Source: Lachnospiraceae bacterium (lineage in GTDB: Bacteria; Bacillota; Clostridia; Lachnospirales; Lachnospiraceae). Taken from it: 11,837 bases of DNA. Under the pieces are notes generated by a model. That model saw only the letters and a list, made by a program, of their open reading frames with translations, did no database searches and was not told the DNA's origin. The position numbers and the translations under genes were made by a program. Location: positions 18,304 to 30,140 of the forward strand of contig JAAUZN010000034.1 of the NCBI GenBank assembly GCA_014804565.1, written 5' to 3'. Shown one piece after another: positions 1 through 6,469 of this stretch (position 1 is its first letter; the number at the start of each line of letters is the position of its first letter).

Positions 1-35
1 GCATTGGCGCGGGTAATGAGGCGGTGAGACTATGA
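1..35 (+). CDS. Possible 3' tail of an upstream gene (partial)
   Basis: Too little sequence remains to identify a gene. Two frames are open from the window edge to a stop: frame 3 ends at TGA 33-35, giving a four-base ATGA overlap with the next start at 32, and frame 1 ends at TGA 25-27. The overlap arrangement recurs at 5436-5439, so frame 3 is slightly preferred. The tight packing suggests the operon begins upstream of this window. No function can be assigned. Confidence 0.3.
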   Translation, partial: IGAGNEAVRL

Positions 36-1270
36 TCAAAACTCTTTACAGGCGGCTTCGGGATGAGAGCCCGGTCCCCCGCCTGGCTTTTTATATCGGA
101 CTGACCATAGAGCTTCTTATGGTCATCATTGACAAGAGCAATTATATCAATCCCATCGAGGGTTATCTGTTTCGGGTGACCTTTCTTCTGTTTGCCTGCA
201 AGCTTGTTCTTACCCGCTATGAGCGGCGGGAGTGGGCGCTTCTTGTATTTCTGGAGATAATCGGCTTTATCTCCTATCGGGTCACGGGGGCAAATGACAT
301 CATTCGTATCGTAACCTTTGTGGCGGCCTGCAAGGGCATCCCCCTGAAAGAAATGTTGAGATATACCTTTTATGTGACGCTGACTGGTTGTCTGGCTATT
401 GTGGTGCTTGCGGTTACGGGCATCTACGGAGATATCAGCCTGACCCAGGCGTTCGGCCATGAGGCGGCGGAGACCACCCGCTATATCGGAGAGGAGGCCG
501 CGGAGGAGACTCGTTATACGCTGGGCATGGGACATCCCAATGCCCTGTCCTGTATGTTTTTTATGCTGGTGGCGCTGGGGGTCTACGTCTGGTTTGACCG
601 GATGGAGTGGTACGGCTATCTGTTTTTGCTGTTGCTGGATGCAGGGGTATACCTGTTGACCGGATCCAAGACCAGTATGCTCATCACCACGGCCTTTCTT
701 CTCGGCGCTTTTCTGATGACCTATGCAAAAAAACTGCAGAAAATGACTTTTTTCTATGTGTGCGGTCTGCTCGTTTTTCTGTTGTGCATTGCTTTTTCCG
801 TGGATGCGGCGGTCTGCGCCCAGCGGGTGCGGGATGCCCAGTGGAACGAGTTCTTTTATTTGAATCCGATGGATGATGCGCATATTGTGGCGTTGGGTAA
901 GATCGACCGCCATATCAACGGCAGGATCATATCTCTTACGGACTCAAACAACAATGACGGAATGATCCACACCTGGTCTGCATTTTCCTGTGAGAATAAT
1001 ATGAATTATTATTTTGATATGGGCTGGGTCAAGCTGTTTTACCGCTATGGTGTGATTCCCGGCAGTTTCTATGTAGCGGCGAATCTGGCGCTTTTGTGGC
1101 AGCTGTGGAAAAGGAAGGACGCCTGCGGTCTGGCGATGTTTGTGCTGTTTGCGGTGTATACTGTGGTGGAGGCCCATCTGATCTCTGTCTACATCGGCAG
1201 GAACTATCTGCTCATGCTGATGGGGGCGTATTTGTTGACGGCGGAGAAGCAAAATGCTATGCTTGACTAA
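32..1270 (+). CDS. wzy: Wzy-like polysaccharide polymerase (O-antigen polymerase/ligase family), multi-pass membrane protein
   Basis: This 412-residue protein has about ten to twelve hydrophobic segments, for example near residues 17-35, 45-61, 68-84, 112-130, 169-187, 193-232, 238-258, 364-382 and 388-403. A long soluble loop lies at about 259-332. It carries an RYTLGMGHPN motif at 161-170 and a GSKTS stretch at 211-215, typical of Wzy/O-antigen ligase-type proteins of Gram-positive capsule loci. The expected role is joining lipid-linked repeat units on the outer face of the membrane; this is inferred from topology and context, because Wzy sequences are poorly conserved. The ATG at 32 has a GAGG at 18-21. 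A diverged 11-residue tandem repeat (144-165) sits just before the HPN motif. The same family recurs at 11280, so a ligase or accessory role for one of the two is possible. Confidence 0.8.
   Translation: MIKTLYRRLRDESPVPRLAFYIGLTIELLMVIIDKSNYINPIEGYLFRVTFLLFACKLVLTRYERREWALLVFLEIIGFISYRVTGANDIIRIVTFVAACKGIPLKEMLRYTFYVTLTGCLAIVVLAVTGIYGDISLTQAFGHEAAETTRYIGEEAAEETRYTLGMGHPNALSCMFFMLVALGVYVWFDRMEWYGYLFLLLLDAGVYLLTGSKTSMLITTAFLLGAFLMTYAKKLQKMTFFYVCGLLVFLLCIAFSVDAAVCAQRVRDAQWNEFFYLNPMDDAHIVALGKIDRHINGRIISLTDSNNNDGMIHTWSAFSCENNMNYYFDMGWVKLFYRYGVIPGSFYVAANLALLWQLWKRKDACGLAMFVLFAVYTVVEAHLISVYIGRNYLLMLMGAYLLTAEKQNAMLD
461..526 (+). repeat. Diverged 33-bp in-frame tandem repeat inside the first polymerase gene
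   Basis: Bases 461-493 and 494-526 encode EAAETTRYIGE followed by EAAEETRYTLG. The first 24 bases of the copies match at 18 positions, mostly with third-base differences, so this is an old in-frame duplication or a low-complexity expansion. It lies in a loop directly before the conserved HPN motif. The related protein starting at 11280 lacks it: the distance from its KGI motif to HPN is 12 residues shorter, close to one repeat unit. Confidence 0.6.
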
Positions 1271-1279
1271 TATACTAAG

Positions 1280-1293
1280 GTAAGGCGGCAGAG
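1280..1293 (+). repeat. 14-bp direct repeat, copy 1 (contains the ribosome binding site of the phosphotransferase)
   Basis: GTAAGGCGGCAGAG here is identical to 4376-4389. This copy lies in the 31-base gap after the first polymerase gene and includes the AGAG part of the likely ribosome binding site for the start at 1302. A chance match of this length in about 12 kb is quite possible. Confidence 0.4.
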
Positions 1294-1301
1294 GTATTTT
1301 T

Positions 1302-2714
1302 ATGAATCGAAGAATGAAACTGATAGAGAGCTATTTACTGCTTCTCGCGGATCTGTGCAGCATAACTCTGGCATACACCGTCTCGATCCTGATGCGATTC
1401 CAAAAGTTCAGCCGGGTCATGGAGCCGGAGCTTCACTTTATGGTGTATATCGGGTTTTTGCTGTTCTGCACGATCTACAGTTTTTTGTTCGACTGGAACA
1501 GGGAGTTTCTCAAAAGAGGCGTTCTTGTCGAATTGATAGCAGTCACAAAATTTAATATTTTTATGGAGTTGTCCGGGATGGCATTCCTCTTTATGCTGCA
1601 AAGAGGCGTGGATGTCTCCCGCCTTGTGATGGGATATTTCGCTATCTTGAATATCCTGATCGTGTGGCTGGTTAGGCTCGCTATGAAGAAAGGGCTGCGG
1701 GTCTATTTCACAGCTAAGTCCAACATCGTAAAAATTATGATCATCGCTAAGGATGCGGTGCTTGCCAAGACAGTGGCGAAGCTGAAAGATTCTCTGGATA
1801 TCAACTATGAGATCGTGGCTCTTGCCTGTGTGGATGCAGACCGAAAGGGCGAAGTGATAAACGGGGTAACGGTGAATGCCGACAGACAGGATGTACTCAC
1901 CATGGCAAGGCAGATGCCTCTGGATGAGGTGTTTATCAGTCTGCCTGACGAGGACATGGCGTATGTGAAGCATATCATCTATGATCTGGAGTCTATGGGG
2001 ATCGCCTGTCATTATAATATTGATATCATAGAAAGACCCAGCAAGGAAGTCCGGGTGGGCAGCTTTGCGGGATACACCGTGGTGACGTACTCGATCAACC
2101 ATTTCGATTACAGGCGCATGGTGGTCAAGCGGCTGGTCGATATCCTGGGCGGTCTGGTGGGGAGTTTAATAACGATTGTTATAACTCCTTTTGTGGCGGC
2201 CGCTATTCGATTGGATTCGCCGGGCCCTGTATTTTTTGCCCAGACCAGGATCGGCAAGAACGGGCGGCGTTTTAAGATCTATAAGTTCCGCTCCATGTAT
2301 GTGGATGCGGAGGAGAGAAAGAAGGAGCTGGAAAACCAAAACGAGATGCAGGGGCTCATGTTCAAGATGGAGAACGATCCGCGTGTCACCAGAGTCGGGA
2401 AATTCATCAGGAAGACAAGCATAGACGAGCTGCCGCAGTTTTTCAATATCGTTCGGGGCGATATGAGCCTGGTGGGAACCAGACCGCCGACAGAGGGGGA
2501 GTTTGAGCAGTATAATTCCCATTACCGGAGACGGATCAGCATGACGCCCGGGCTTACCGGCCTGTGGCAGATCAGCGGGCGCAGTGAGATCGTGGATTTT
2601 GACGAGGTGGTGAAGCTGGATCTGGAGTACATTGACAACTGGACGCTGGGACTGGATATCAAGATCCTGTTTCGGACCATCTGGGTGGTGCTCACCGGCA
2701 GAGGCTCCAAGTAA
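1302..2714 (+). CDS. Undecaprenyl-phosphate sugar phosphotransferase (polyisoprenyl-phosphate hexose-1-phosphate transferase)
   Basis: This membrane enzyme moves a sugar-1-phosphate from a nucleotide sugar to undecaprenyl phosphate, starting repeat-unit synthesis on the cytoplasmic face. The 470 residues match the full-length WcaJ/CpsE-type layout. There are four hydrophobic segments in the first 126 residues, a Rossmann-like middle domain (about 143-240), another hydrophobic segment (282-303) and the C-terminal catalytic domain. Visible catalytic-domain motifs include LDSPGPVFFAQ (304-314), KFRSM (328-332), TSIDELPQFFNIVRGDMSLV (372-391), GTRPP (392-396), TPGLTGLWQISGR (415-427) and DLEYIDNW (440-447). 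The donor sugar cannot be read from sequence. The usual glycine-rich loop of the middle domain is missing near 147-155. The ATG at 1302 follows AGAGG by 7 bases; a second ATG four codons downstream is possible. Confidence 0.95.
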   Translation: MNRRMKLIESYLLLLADLCSITLAYTVSILMRFQKFSRVMEPELHFMVYIGFLLFCTIYSFLFDWNREFLKRGVLVELIAVTKFNIFMELSGMAFLFMLQRGVDVSRLVMGYFAILNILIVWLVRLAMKKGLRVYFTAKSNIVKIMIIAKDAVLAKTVAKLKDSLDINYEIVALACVDADRKGEVINGVTVNADRQDVLTMARQMPLDEVFISLPDEDMAYVKHIIYDLESMGIACHYNIDIIERPSKEVRVGSFAGYTVVTYSINHFDYRRMVVKRLVDILGGLVGSLITIVITPFVAAAIRLDSPGPVFFAQTRIGKNGRRFKIYKFRSMYVDAEERKKELENQNEMQGLMFKMENDPRVTRVGKFIRKTSIDELPQFFNIVRGDMSLVGTRPPTEGEFEQYNSHYRRRISMTPGLTGLWQISGRSEIVDFDEVVKLDLEYIDNWTLGLDIKILFRTIWVVLTGRGSK

Positions 2715-2752
2715 GCCGCCGTTTTGGCTATGATTTTAGGGCAGCAGATTTA

Positions 2753-2768
2753 GGGAGGATGGGCATTG
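2753..2768 (+). promoter_or_regulatory. Shine-Dalgarno that supports a TTG start for the GT4 gene
   Basis: GGGAGG at 2753-2758 is 7 bases upstream of TTG 2766-2768 and 19 bases upstream of the next in-frame ATG at 2778. The TTG start also restores the normal N-terminal beta strand of GT4 enzymes (MHVCMIVPN), so TTG is favoured on both grounds. Confidence 0.75.
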
Positions 2769-3824
2769 CATGTATGTATGATCGTGCCGAATGAGGCCGT
2801 GAAGGGCGGGATCGCCTCTGTGGTAAACGGATATCGGGGGAGCGTACTGGAGGCGCATTACCGTATCACCTATATTGAATCTTATCAGAATGGCAGTAAG
2901 TGGAGCAAACTGGCAAAAGCTCTTAAGGCATATGTTGCCTTCTTCAGACTTCTGCGGAGAGATACGCCCGATCTGGTGCATGTGCACTCCTCTTTCGGCC
3001 CCAGTTTTTACCGGAAAATGCCCTTTATTTTGTGGAGCGCCGCCAGGGGGATTCCCGTGGTGAATCATATTCACGGAGCAGAGTTTGACAGCTTTTATGA
3101 AAAGGCTTCCGAAGCAAAACGCAGGCGGATCAGAAAGGTCTATGGCAAGTGTACGCGGCTGGTAGCGCTCTCGGCGGAGTGGGCGGACCGTTTGGGGCAG
3201 ATCGTTCCCCGGGACAGGATCGATATTCTGGAGAACTACTGCCGTATTCCCGCAGTGCCTTATGATACAGGGAGAGACAGGAAGCAGATCTTATTTTTGG
3301 GAGAGCTGGGAGAGCGGAAGGGGTGTTTCGATATCCCTGCCGTTCTGGAGCGGGTAAAACGGCACTGCCCTGAGGTGAAGCTGGTGATGGCGGGAGACGG
3401 CGAGATGGAACAGGTTAAGGGCGCTTTCCTTGAAAAAGGGCTTTTGGAAGCGGTCTCCTTTCCCGGCTGGGTGCGGGGTAAGGAGAAAGAGAGACTTCTG
3501 GAAGAGAGCGGTATTTTTCTGTTTCCCAGCTATCATGAGGGTATGCCCATGGCGGTTCTGGAGGCGATGGCCTATGGCATGGGTATTGTGACTACTTCGG
3601 TGGGCGGCATCCCGCAGCTGATACGAAACGGGGAGAGCGGCTTTCTTGCAGCGCCCGGGGATATAGAGGCGATGGCGGAGGCCATAGAGCGCTTCCTGAC
3701 GGAGGATGACTGTCTGGCGGCATGCGGAAGAGGAGCCAGAGAGAAGGCGGAGTCGGCGTATAGTCTGGAGCGGCATCTTGTGAAGCTGGGGACGGTTTAT
3801 GAACGGGCCTGTGCAGGCAGATAA
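2766..3824 (+). CDS. Glycosyltransferase family 4 (GT-B fold)
   Basis: A 352-residue retaining glycosyltransferase expected to add one sugar from a nucleotide sugar to the lipid-linked intermediate at the cytoplasmic membrane. N-terminal GT-B features are GGIASVV (14-20), HVHSS (72-76) and HIHGAEF (101-107). The C-terminal donor-binding half has FLGELGERKG (177-186), MAGDGE (208-213), the EX7E motif with E258 and E266 within FPSYHEGMPMAVLEAMAYG (253-271), and GG at 280-281. Length and domain order are normal for GT4. The start is TTG. Donor and acceptor cannot be predicted from the sequence. The gene follows the initiating transferase by 51 bases, the longest gap in the window, so it may add the second sugar; that is inference. 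Confidence 0.93.
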   Translation: MHVCMIVPNEAVKGGIASVVNGYRGSVLEAHYRITYIESYQNGSKWSKLAKALKAYVAFFRLLRRDTPDLVHVHSSFGPSFYRKMPFILWSAARGIPVVNHIHGAEFDSFYEKASEAKRRRIRKVYGKCTRLVALSAEWADRLGQIVPRDRIDILENYCRIPAVPYDTGRDRKQILFLGELGERKGCFDIPAVLERVKRHCPEVKLVMAGDGEMEQVKGAFLEKGLLEAVSFPGWVRGKEKERLLEESGIFLFPSYHEGMPMAVLEAMAYGMGIVTTSVGGIPQLIRNGESGFLAAPGDIEAMAEAIERFLTEDDCLAACGRGAREKAESAYSLERHLVKLGTVYERACAGR

Positions 3825-3864
3825 GCCCCGGTCGGAAAAGGAAGATGACAGGAGTGGATGAAGT

Positions 3865-4392
3865 ATGAGTATGTTGGGGCGTGCGGTGAGAAGCGTGGTG
3901 AGAAGCGCATATTGGAAATGCCGTTTTGGAGGCAGGATCAGCGTTTCTCCCGTGGAAGGGTTCGATCATGTGCATCTGGAGATCGCACCGGGCGGCAGGA
4001 TCCGTCTGGGTACGCGCATTCAGAACAGAGGACACCTGTACTTCCAGTGCGGGCCGGGCGGACAGCTTCAGGTGGGCTCGCATGTTTTCTTTAATACGGG
4101 TAGCAGTGTGGCCTGTATGGGCAGGACGCAGATCGGAGATTACTGTAAGTTTGGCAACAACACGGTGATCGTGGATCATGATCACAACTATAAAGATGAA
4201 AGCGGAGAGTACCTGACAGGGGAGATACACATCGGAAACCGCGTCTGGGTGGGAGCGAACTGTACGATCCTGCGGGGCGCACGGATCGGAGACGACTGTG
4301 TGATCGCGGCCGGAAGCGTGGTGAAGGGAAATGTACCACCGGGGACGATGTTTTACCAGAAAAGAGAAAATTGTTGTAAGGCGGCAGAGTAA
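3865..4392 (+). CDS. Hexapeptide-repeat acyltransferase (left-handed beta-helix; probable O-acetyltransferase)
   Basis: The 175-residue protein consists largely of hexapeptide turns of the left-handed beta-helix type, such as IGDYCKFG (90-97), IHIGNRVWVGANCTIL (121-136), ARIGDDCVIAAGSVV (139-153) and the closing VPPGTMF (157-163). The DHDHNY segment (104-109) holds histidines in the position of the catalytic His of maa/WbbJ-type acetyltransferases. These form trimers and usually transfer acetyl from acetyl-CoA to a sugar hydroxyl or amino group. In this operon the likely substrate is a sugar of the repeat unit or a nucleotide sugar. AGGAG at 3850-3854 lies 10 bases before the ATG at 3865; an in-frame ATG at codon 3 is an alternative start. 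Donor and target are not determined. Confidence 0.9.
   Translation: MSMLGRAVRSVVRSAYWKCRFGGRISVSPVEGFDHVHLEIAPGGRIRLGTRIQNRGHLYFQCGPGGQLQVGSHVFFNTGSSVACMGRTQIGDYCKFGNNTVIVDHDHNYKDESGEYLTGEIHIGNRVWVGANCTILRGARIGDDCVIAAGSVVKGNVPPGTMFYQKRENCCKAAE
4376..4389 (+). repeat. 14-bp direct repeat, copy 2 (end of the acyltransferase gene)
   Basis: Identical to 1280-1293. Here it encodes the last residues of the acyltransferase (K-A-A-E in frame) and runs up to the stop codon at 4390-4392. Confidence 0.4.
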
Positions 4393-4400
4393 GCGCCGCC
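4380..4400 (+). other. GC-rich inverted repeat across the acyltransferase stop codon
   Basis: GGCGGC (4380-4385) and GCCGCC (4395-4400) can form a perfect 6-bp GC stem with a 9-base loop that contains the TAA stop at 4390-4392. No T-run follows directly; a TTTT comes only 10 bases later, after the next gene's GAAAGG. It therefore does not look like a standard terminator. It could be a weak pause or RNA processing structure, or chance. Confidence 0.3.
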
Positions 4401-4419
4401 CTGTGAAAGGTTTTATGGG

Positions 4420-5439
4420 ATGAAGGATCTGATCAGCGTGATCGTCCCGGTTCATAACGGGGAGGCCTATCTGGAAAAGTGCATAGAGAGTATTGTCATG
4501 CAGGATCATAAGGCGCTGGAGATCCTTGTGGTAAATGACGGTTCCACGGACGCAACAGCGGAGATTTGCAGCCGGCTGTGCATGCAGTATGAGAATCTGC
4601 GGGTGATTGATCTGCCGGATCGGGGGGTTTCTGCGGCGCGAACCCGCGGATTGGAACAGGCGAAGGGGGATTATATCACCTTTGTGGATGCGGATGACCG
4701 GATGCGTCCGGGGATGCTTAGGCGGCTGCTTGAAATGCTGCAGGAGACGGAAAGCGATATGGCGGGCTGTCAGTTTGCCGTCTGGGGGACGGAGGAAGAG
4801 TGGGAGCAGCTTGCCGAAGCAGGAAATGCGTCTTCGGATATGAAAAAATTGCAAGCCGTGACGACATATAATAGCAATTGTTATTTAAAGGAGAATCTCC
4901 TGCGGGGAAATACCAGATGCTGGAGCAAGCTCTATAGACGAAGTCTGATCACGCGGGTGCGGTTCAGACAGGGGCTGAGCATCGGGGAGGACATGCTGTT
5001 TTTGGTAGAGCTTTTACCCCATATAAAGCAGGCTGTGGAGACAGAATGGCCCGGTTACGGTTACTATCAGAATCCCGGCGGCGTGATGCGAAGACCCTTT
5101 ACGCCGGCTTATATGGATCAGATCTACTGTTGGGAGATGGCACGGGAGCTGATCGCAAAACAGGATGGAGCTCTTGTGGTACAGGCGGATGCCCAGATCA
5201 TGGTGGCAGTTATGCTGACAGTCGGAAAAATCGCTCTGCTTCCCGAAACGGAGCGAAAAAAGGCGGGAGAATATCTGCGCGTATGCCATAGGAAGCTTAA
5301 GGGACTTGCGGGCAGGAAAGCGTGCTATGCCAGCCTACCCTCCGGCTATGGGATCAAGGTGAGAATGTTTGCGATCCTGCCGGGACTTTATGTGAGGCTT
5401 TACCGCCTACAGAAAAACAGGAAAGAGAAGCTTGTATGA
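4420..5439 (+). CDS. Glycosyltransferase family 2 (GT-A fold), first of a tandem pair
   Basis: A 339-residue inverting glycosyltransferase of the GT2 type, expected to act on the cytoplasmic face using a nucleotide sugar and a divalent metal. The nucleotide-binding domain begins at once (ISVIVPVHN, 5-13), followed by VVNDGSTD (37-44), GVSAARTRGL (69-78) and the metal-binding DADD at 90-93. The later part has CWSKLYRRSLI (167-177) and GEDMLF (189-194), typical of the EpsJ-like branch. Two weak hydrophobic stretches (about 259-274 and 316-327) may help membrane association. The ATG at 4420 follows AAAGG (4406-4410) by 9 bases. Its stop overlaps the next start by four bases (ATGA), which suggests translational coupling. 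Sugar specificity is unknown. Confidence 0.95.
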   Translation: MKDLISVIVPVHNGEAYLEKCIESIVMQDHKALEILVVNDGSTDATAEICSRLCMQYENLRVIDLPDRGVSAARTRGLEQAKGDYITFVDADDRMRPGMLRRLLEMLQETESDMAGCQFAVWGTEEEWEQLAEAGNASSDMKKLQAVTTYNSNCYLKENLLRGNTRCWSKLYRRSLITRVRFRQGLSIGEDMLFLVELLPHIKQAVETEWPGYGYYQNPGGVMRRPFTPAYMDQIYCWEMARELIAKQDGALVVQADAQIMVAVMLTVGKIALLPETERKKAGEYLRVCHRKLKGLAGRKACYASLPSGYGIKVRMFAILPGLYVRLYRLQKNRKEKLV

Positions 5440-6461
5440 TGAAGAAAACAAATCCTACGATCAGTGTGATCGTGCCTGTATACAATAAGGAGGCCTATCT
5501 GCGGGAATGTGTGGACAGCATTCTGGGGCAGACCTACAAAAGCATTGAAGTGATCCTGGTGGATGATGAATCCACGGACGGCAGCGGAGCGATCTGTGAC
5601 GAGTACGCACAGAGACAGGAACGGGTGCGGGTCATTCATCAGAAAAACGCCGGACCTACGGCAGCCAGTGTGGCGGGTATGGAGCAGGCTCAGGGCGGTT
5701 ATTATATGTTTGTGGACAGCGACGACTATTTGGAGCCGGACATGCTCTGGGAGATGGTGGGGCGTCTGGCAGGACAGCCGGGAGAGATCGTCTGTTGTAA
5801 TCATGTGGTGGAAAAACAGCGAAAGACGGAAAATGTGCAATGCGGCGTGGAGCCCGGGATCTATGAGGGGGACATGCTGCGGCAGCAGATCAAGGCGAGG
5901 CTGATCGGAGAGGAGAGAAAGGTGATCCCGCTGTCTCGGTGCATGAAGCTGTGTGAAAAATCCGTTTTTGAGGGAAATGAAGTATATTACGACTACAGCC
6001 TCCGCTTCGGGGACGATACGAATCTGATGTATCCTGCTCTGCTTGCCAGCAGCAGAGTGGTCATTATGAAGGATGCCTTCTACTATCATTACCGCTATGT
6101 GGAGGGTTCTCTGGTGCACAGCTACGTGGAAGGACTTTATGAGAATGTGGAGCGGCTGATGGGGGCGGTCAAGCGTGCGGCAGAAGATAAGAAAGCGCCG
6201 GATCGGGAGAGGGCGGCGGCACGGGAGTACTGCTATATGCTCCTATATGTGATGAAGAATGAACTTCGCGCTCCCGGCAAGGATTATAGGAGACGGATTC
6301 AGGCCATTTTCGGGGAGGAGAAGATCAGGGAACTGGTGTTAAATACGCCGCTTCCCGTGACAGAGCGGTCCAATCAGCTTTTGTATGTGGGGATGCAGTA
6401 TCCCGGCGGCGTCCTGCTGCGGGTGCTGAGACTGGTGCTGAAACTGTATGACAGGAAGTGA
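5436..6461 (+). CDS. Glycosyltransferase family 2 (GT-A fold), second of a tandem pair
   Basis: This 341-residue protein resembles the preceding enzyme in layout: ISVIVPVYN (9-17), LVDDESTDGS (41-50), metal-binding VDSDD (93-97) and FGDDTNLMYPALL (191-203). The start is placed at ATG 5436, which overlaps the previous TGA by four bases and has AGGA at 5419-5422 and GAGAAG at 5425-5430; ATG 5439 is an equally good neighbouring start. The frame is open farther upstream to 5322, but that would put 38 atypical residues before the GT2 fold and overlap the previous gene. The segment after the first motif reads GPTAASVAGM (73-82) instead of the common G-x-SAARNxG pattern. The two GT2 genes differ enough to suggest different linkages. 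Donor and acceptor are unknown. Confidence 0.94.
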   Translation: MMKKTNPTISVIVPVYNKEAYLRECVDSILGQTYKSIEVILVDDESTDGSGAICDEYAQRQERVRVIHQKNAGPTAASVAGMEQAQGGYYMFVDSDDYLEPDMLWEMVGRLAGQPGEIVCCNHVVEKQRKTENVQCGVEPGIYEGDMLRQQIKARLIGEERKVIPLSRCMKLCEKSVFEGNEVYYDYSLRFGDDTNLMYPALLASSRVVIMKDAFYYHYRYVEGSLVHSYVEGLYENVERLMGAVKRAAEDKKAPDRERAAAREYCYMLLYVMKNELRAPGKDYRRRIQAIFGEEKIRELVLNTPLPVTERSNQLLYVGMQYPGGVLLRVLRLVLKLYDRK

Positions 6462-6469
6462 GAAGTGAC

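Noticed and set aside
1263..1276. TTGACT followed by TATACT, resembling promoter boxes
   Set aside because: The two hexamers are only 2 bases apart, far from the ~17-base spacing needed, and no other -35-like box sits at the right distance from TATACT.
2718..2733. Possible hairpin in the 51-base gap before the GT4 gene
   Set aside because: Only a 4-bp AGCC/GGCT stem with an 8-base loop and no following T-run; too weak to be a terminator.
4415..4423. Two-codon open frame (ATG GGA TGA) overlapping the first GT2 start
   Set aside because: AAAGG is only 4 bases before it and 9 before the GT2 start. A leader of two codons is not supportable from one sequence.
3592..4854. Long open frame on the minus strand (about 420 codons)
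   Set aside because: It lies opposite three well-supported plus-strand genes. Its translation is rich in His, Arg and Pro with no recognisable domain, and it crosses both intergenic gaps without a sensible start site. It is a codon-bias shadow.
5322..5435. Upstream extension of the second GT2 gene
   Set aside because: The added residues precede the usual GT2 N-terminus and overlap the first GT2 gene by over 100 bases, while the ATGA overlap at 5436 is a standard coupled start.
6458..6469. GTG start for the fucosyltransferase overlapping the previous stop
   Set aside because: It has no good ribosome binding site, and the family N-terminus begins at the ATG 12 bases downstream.
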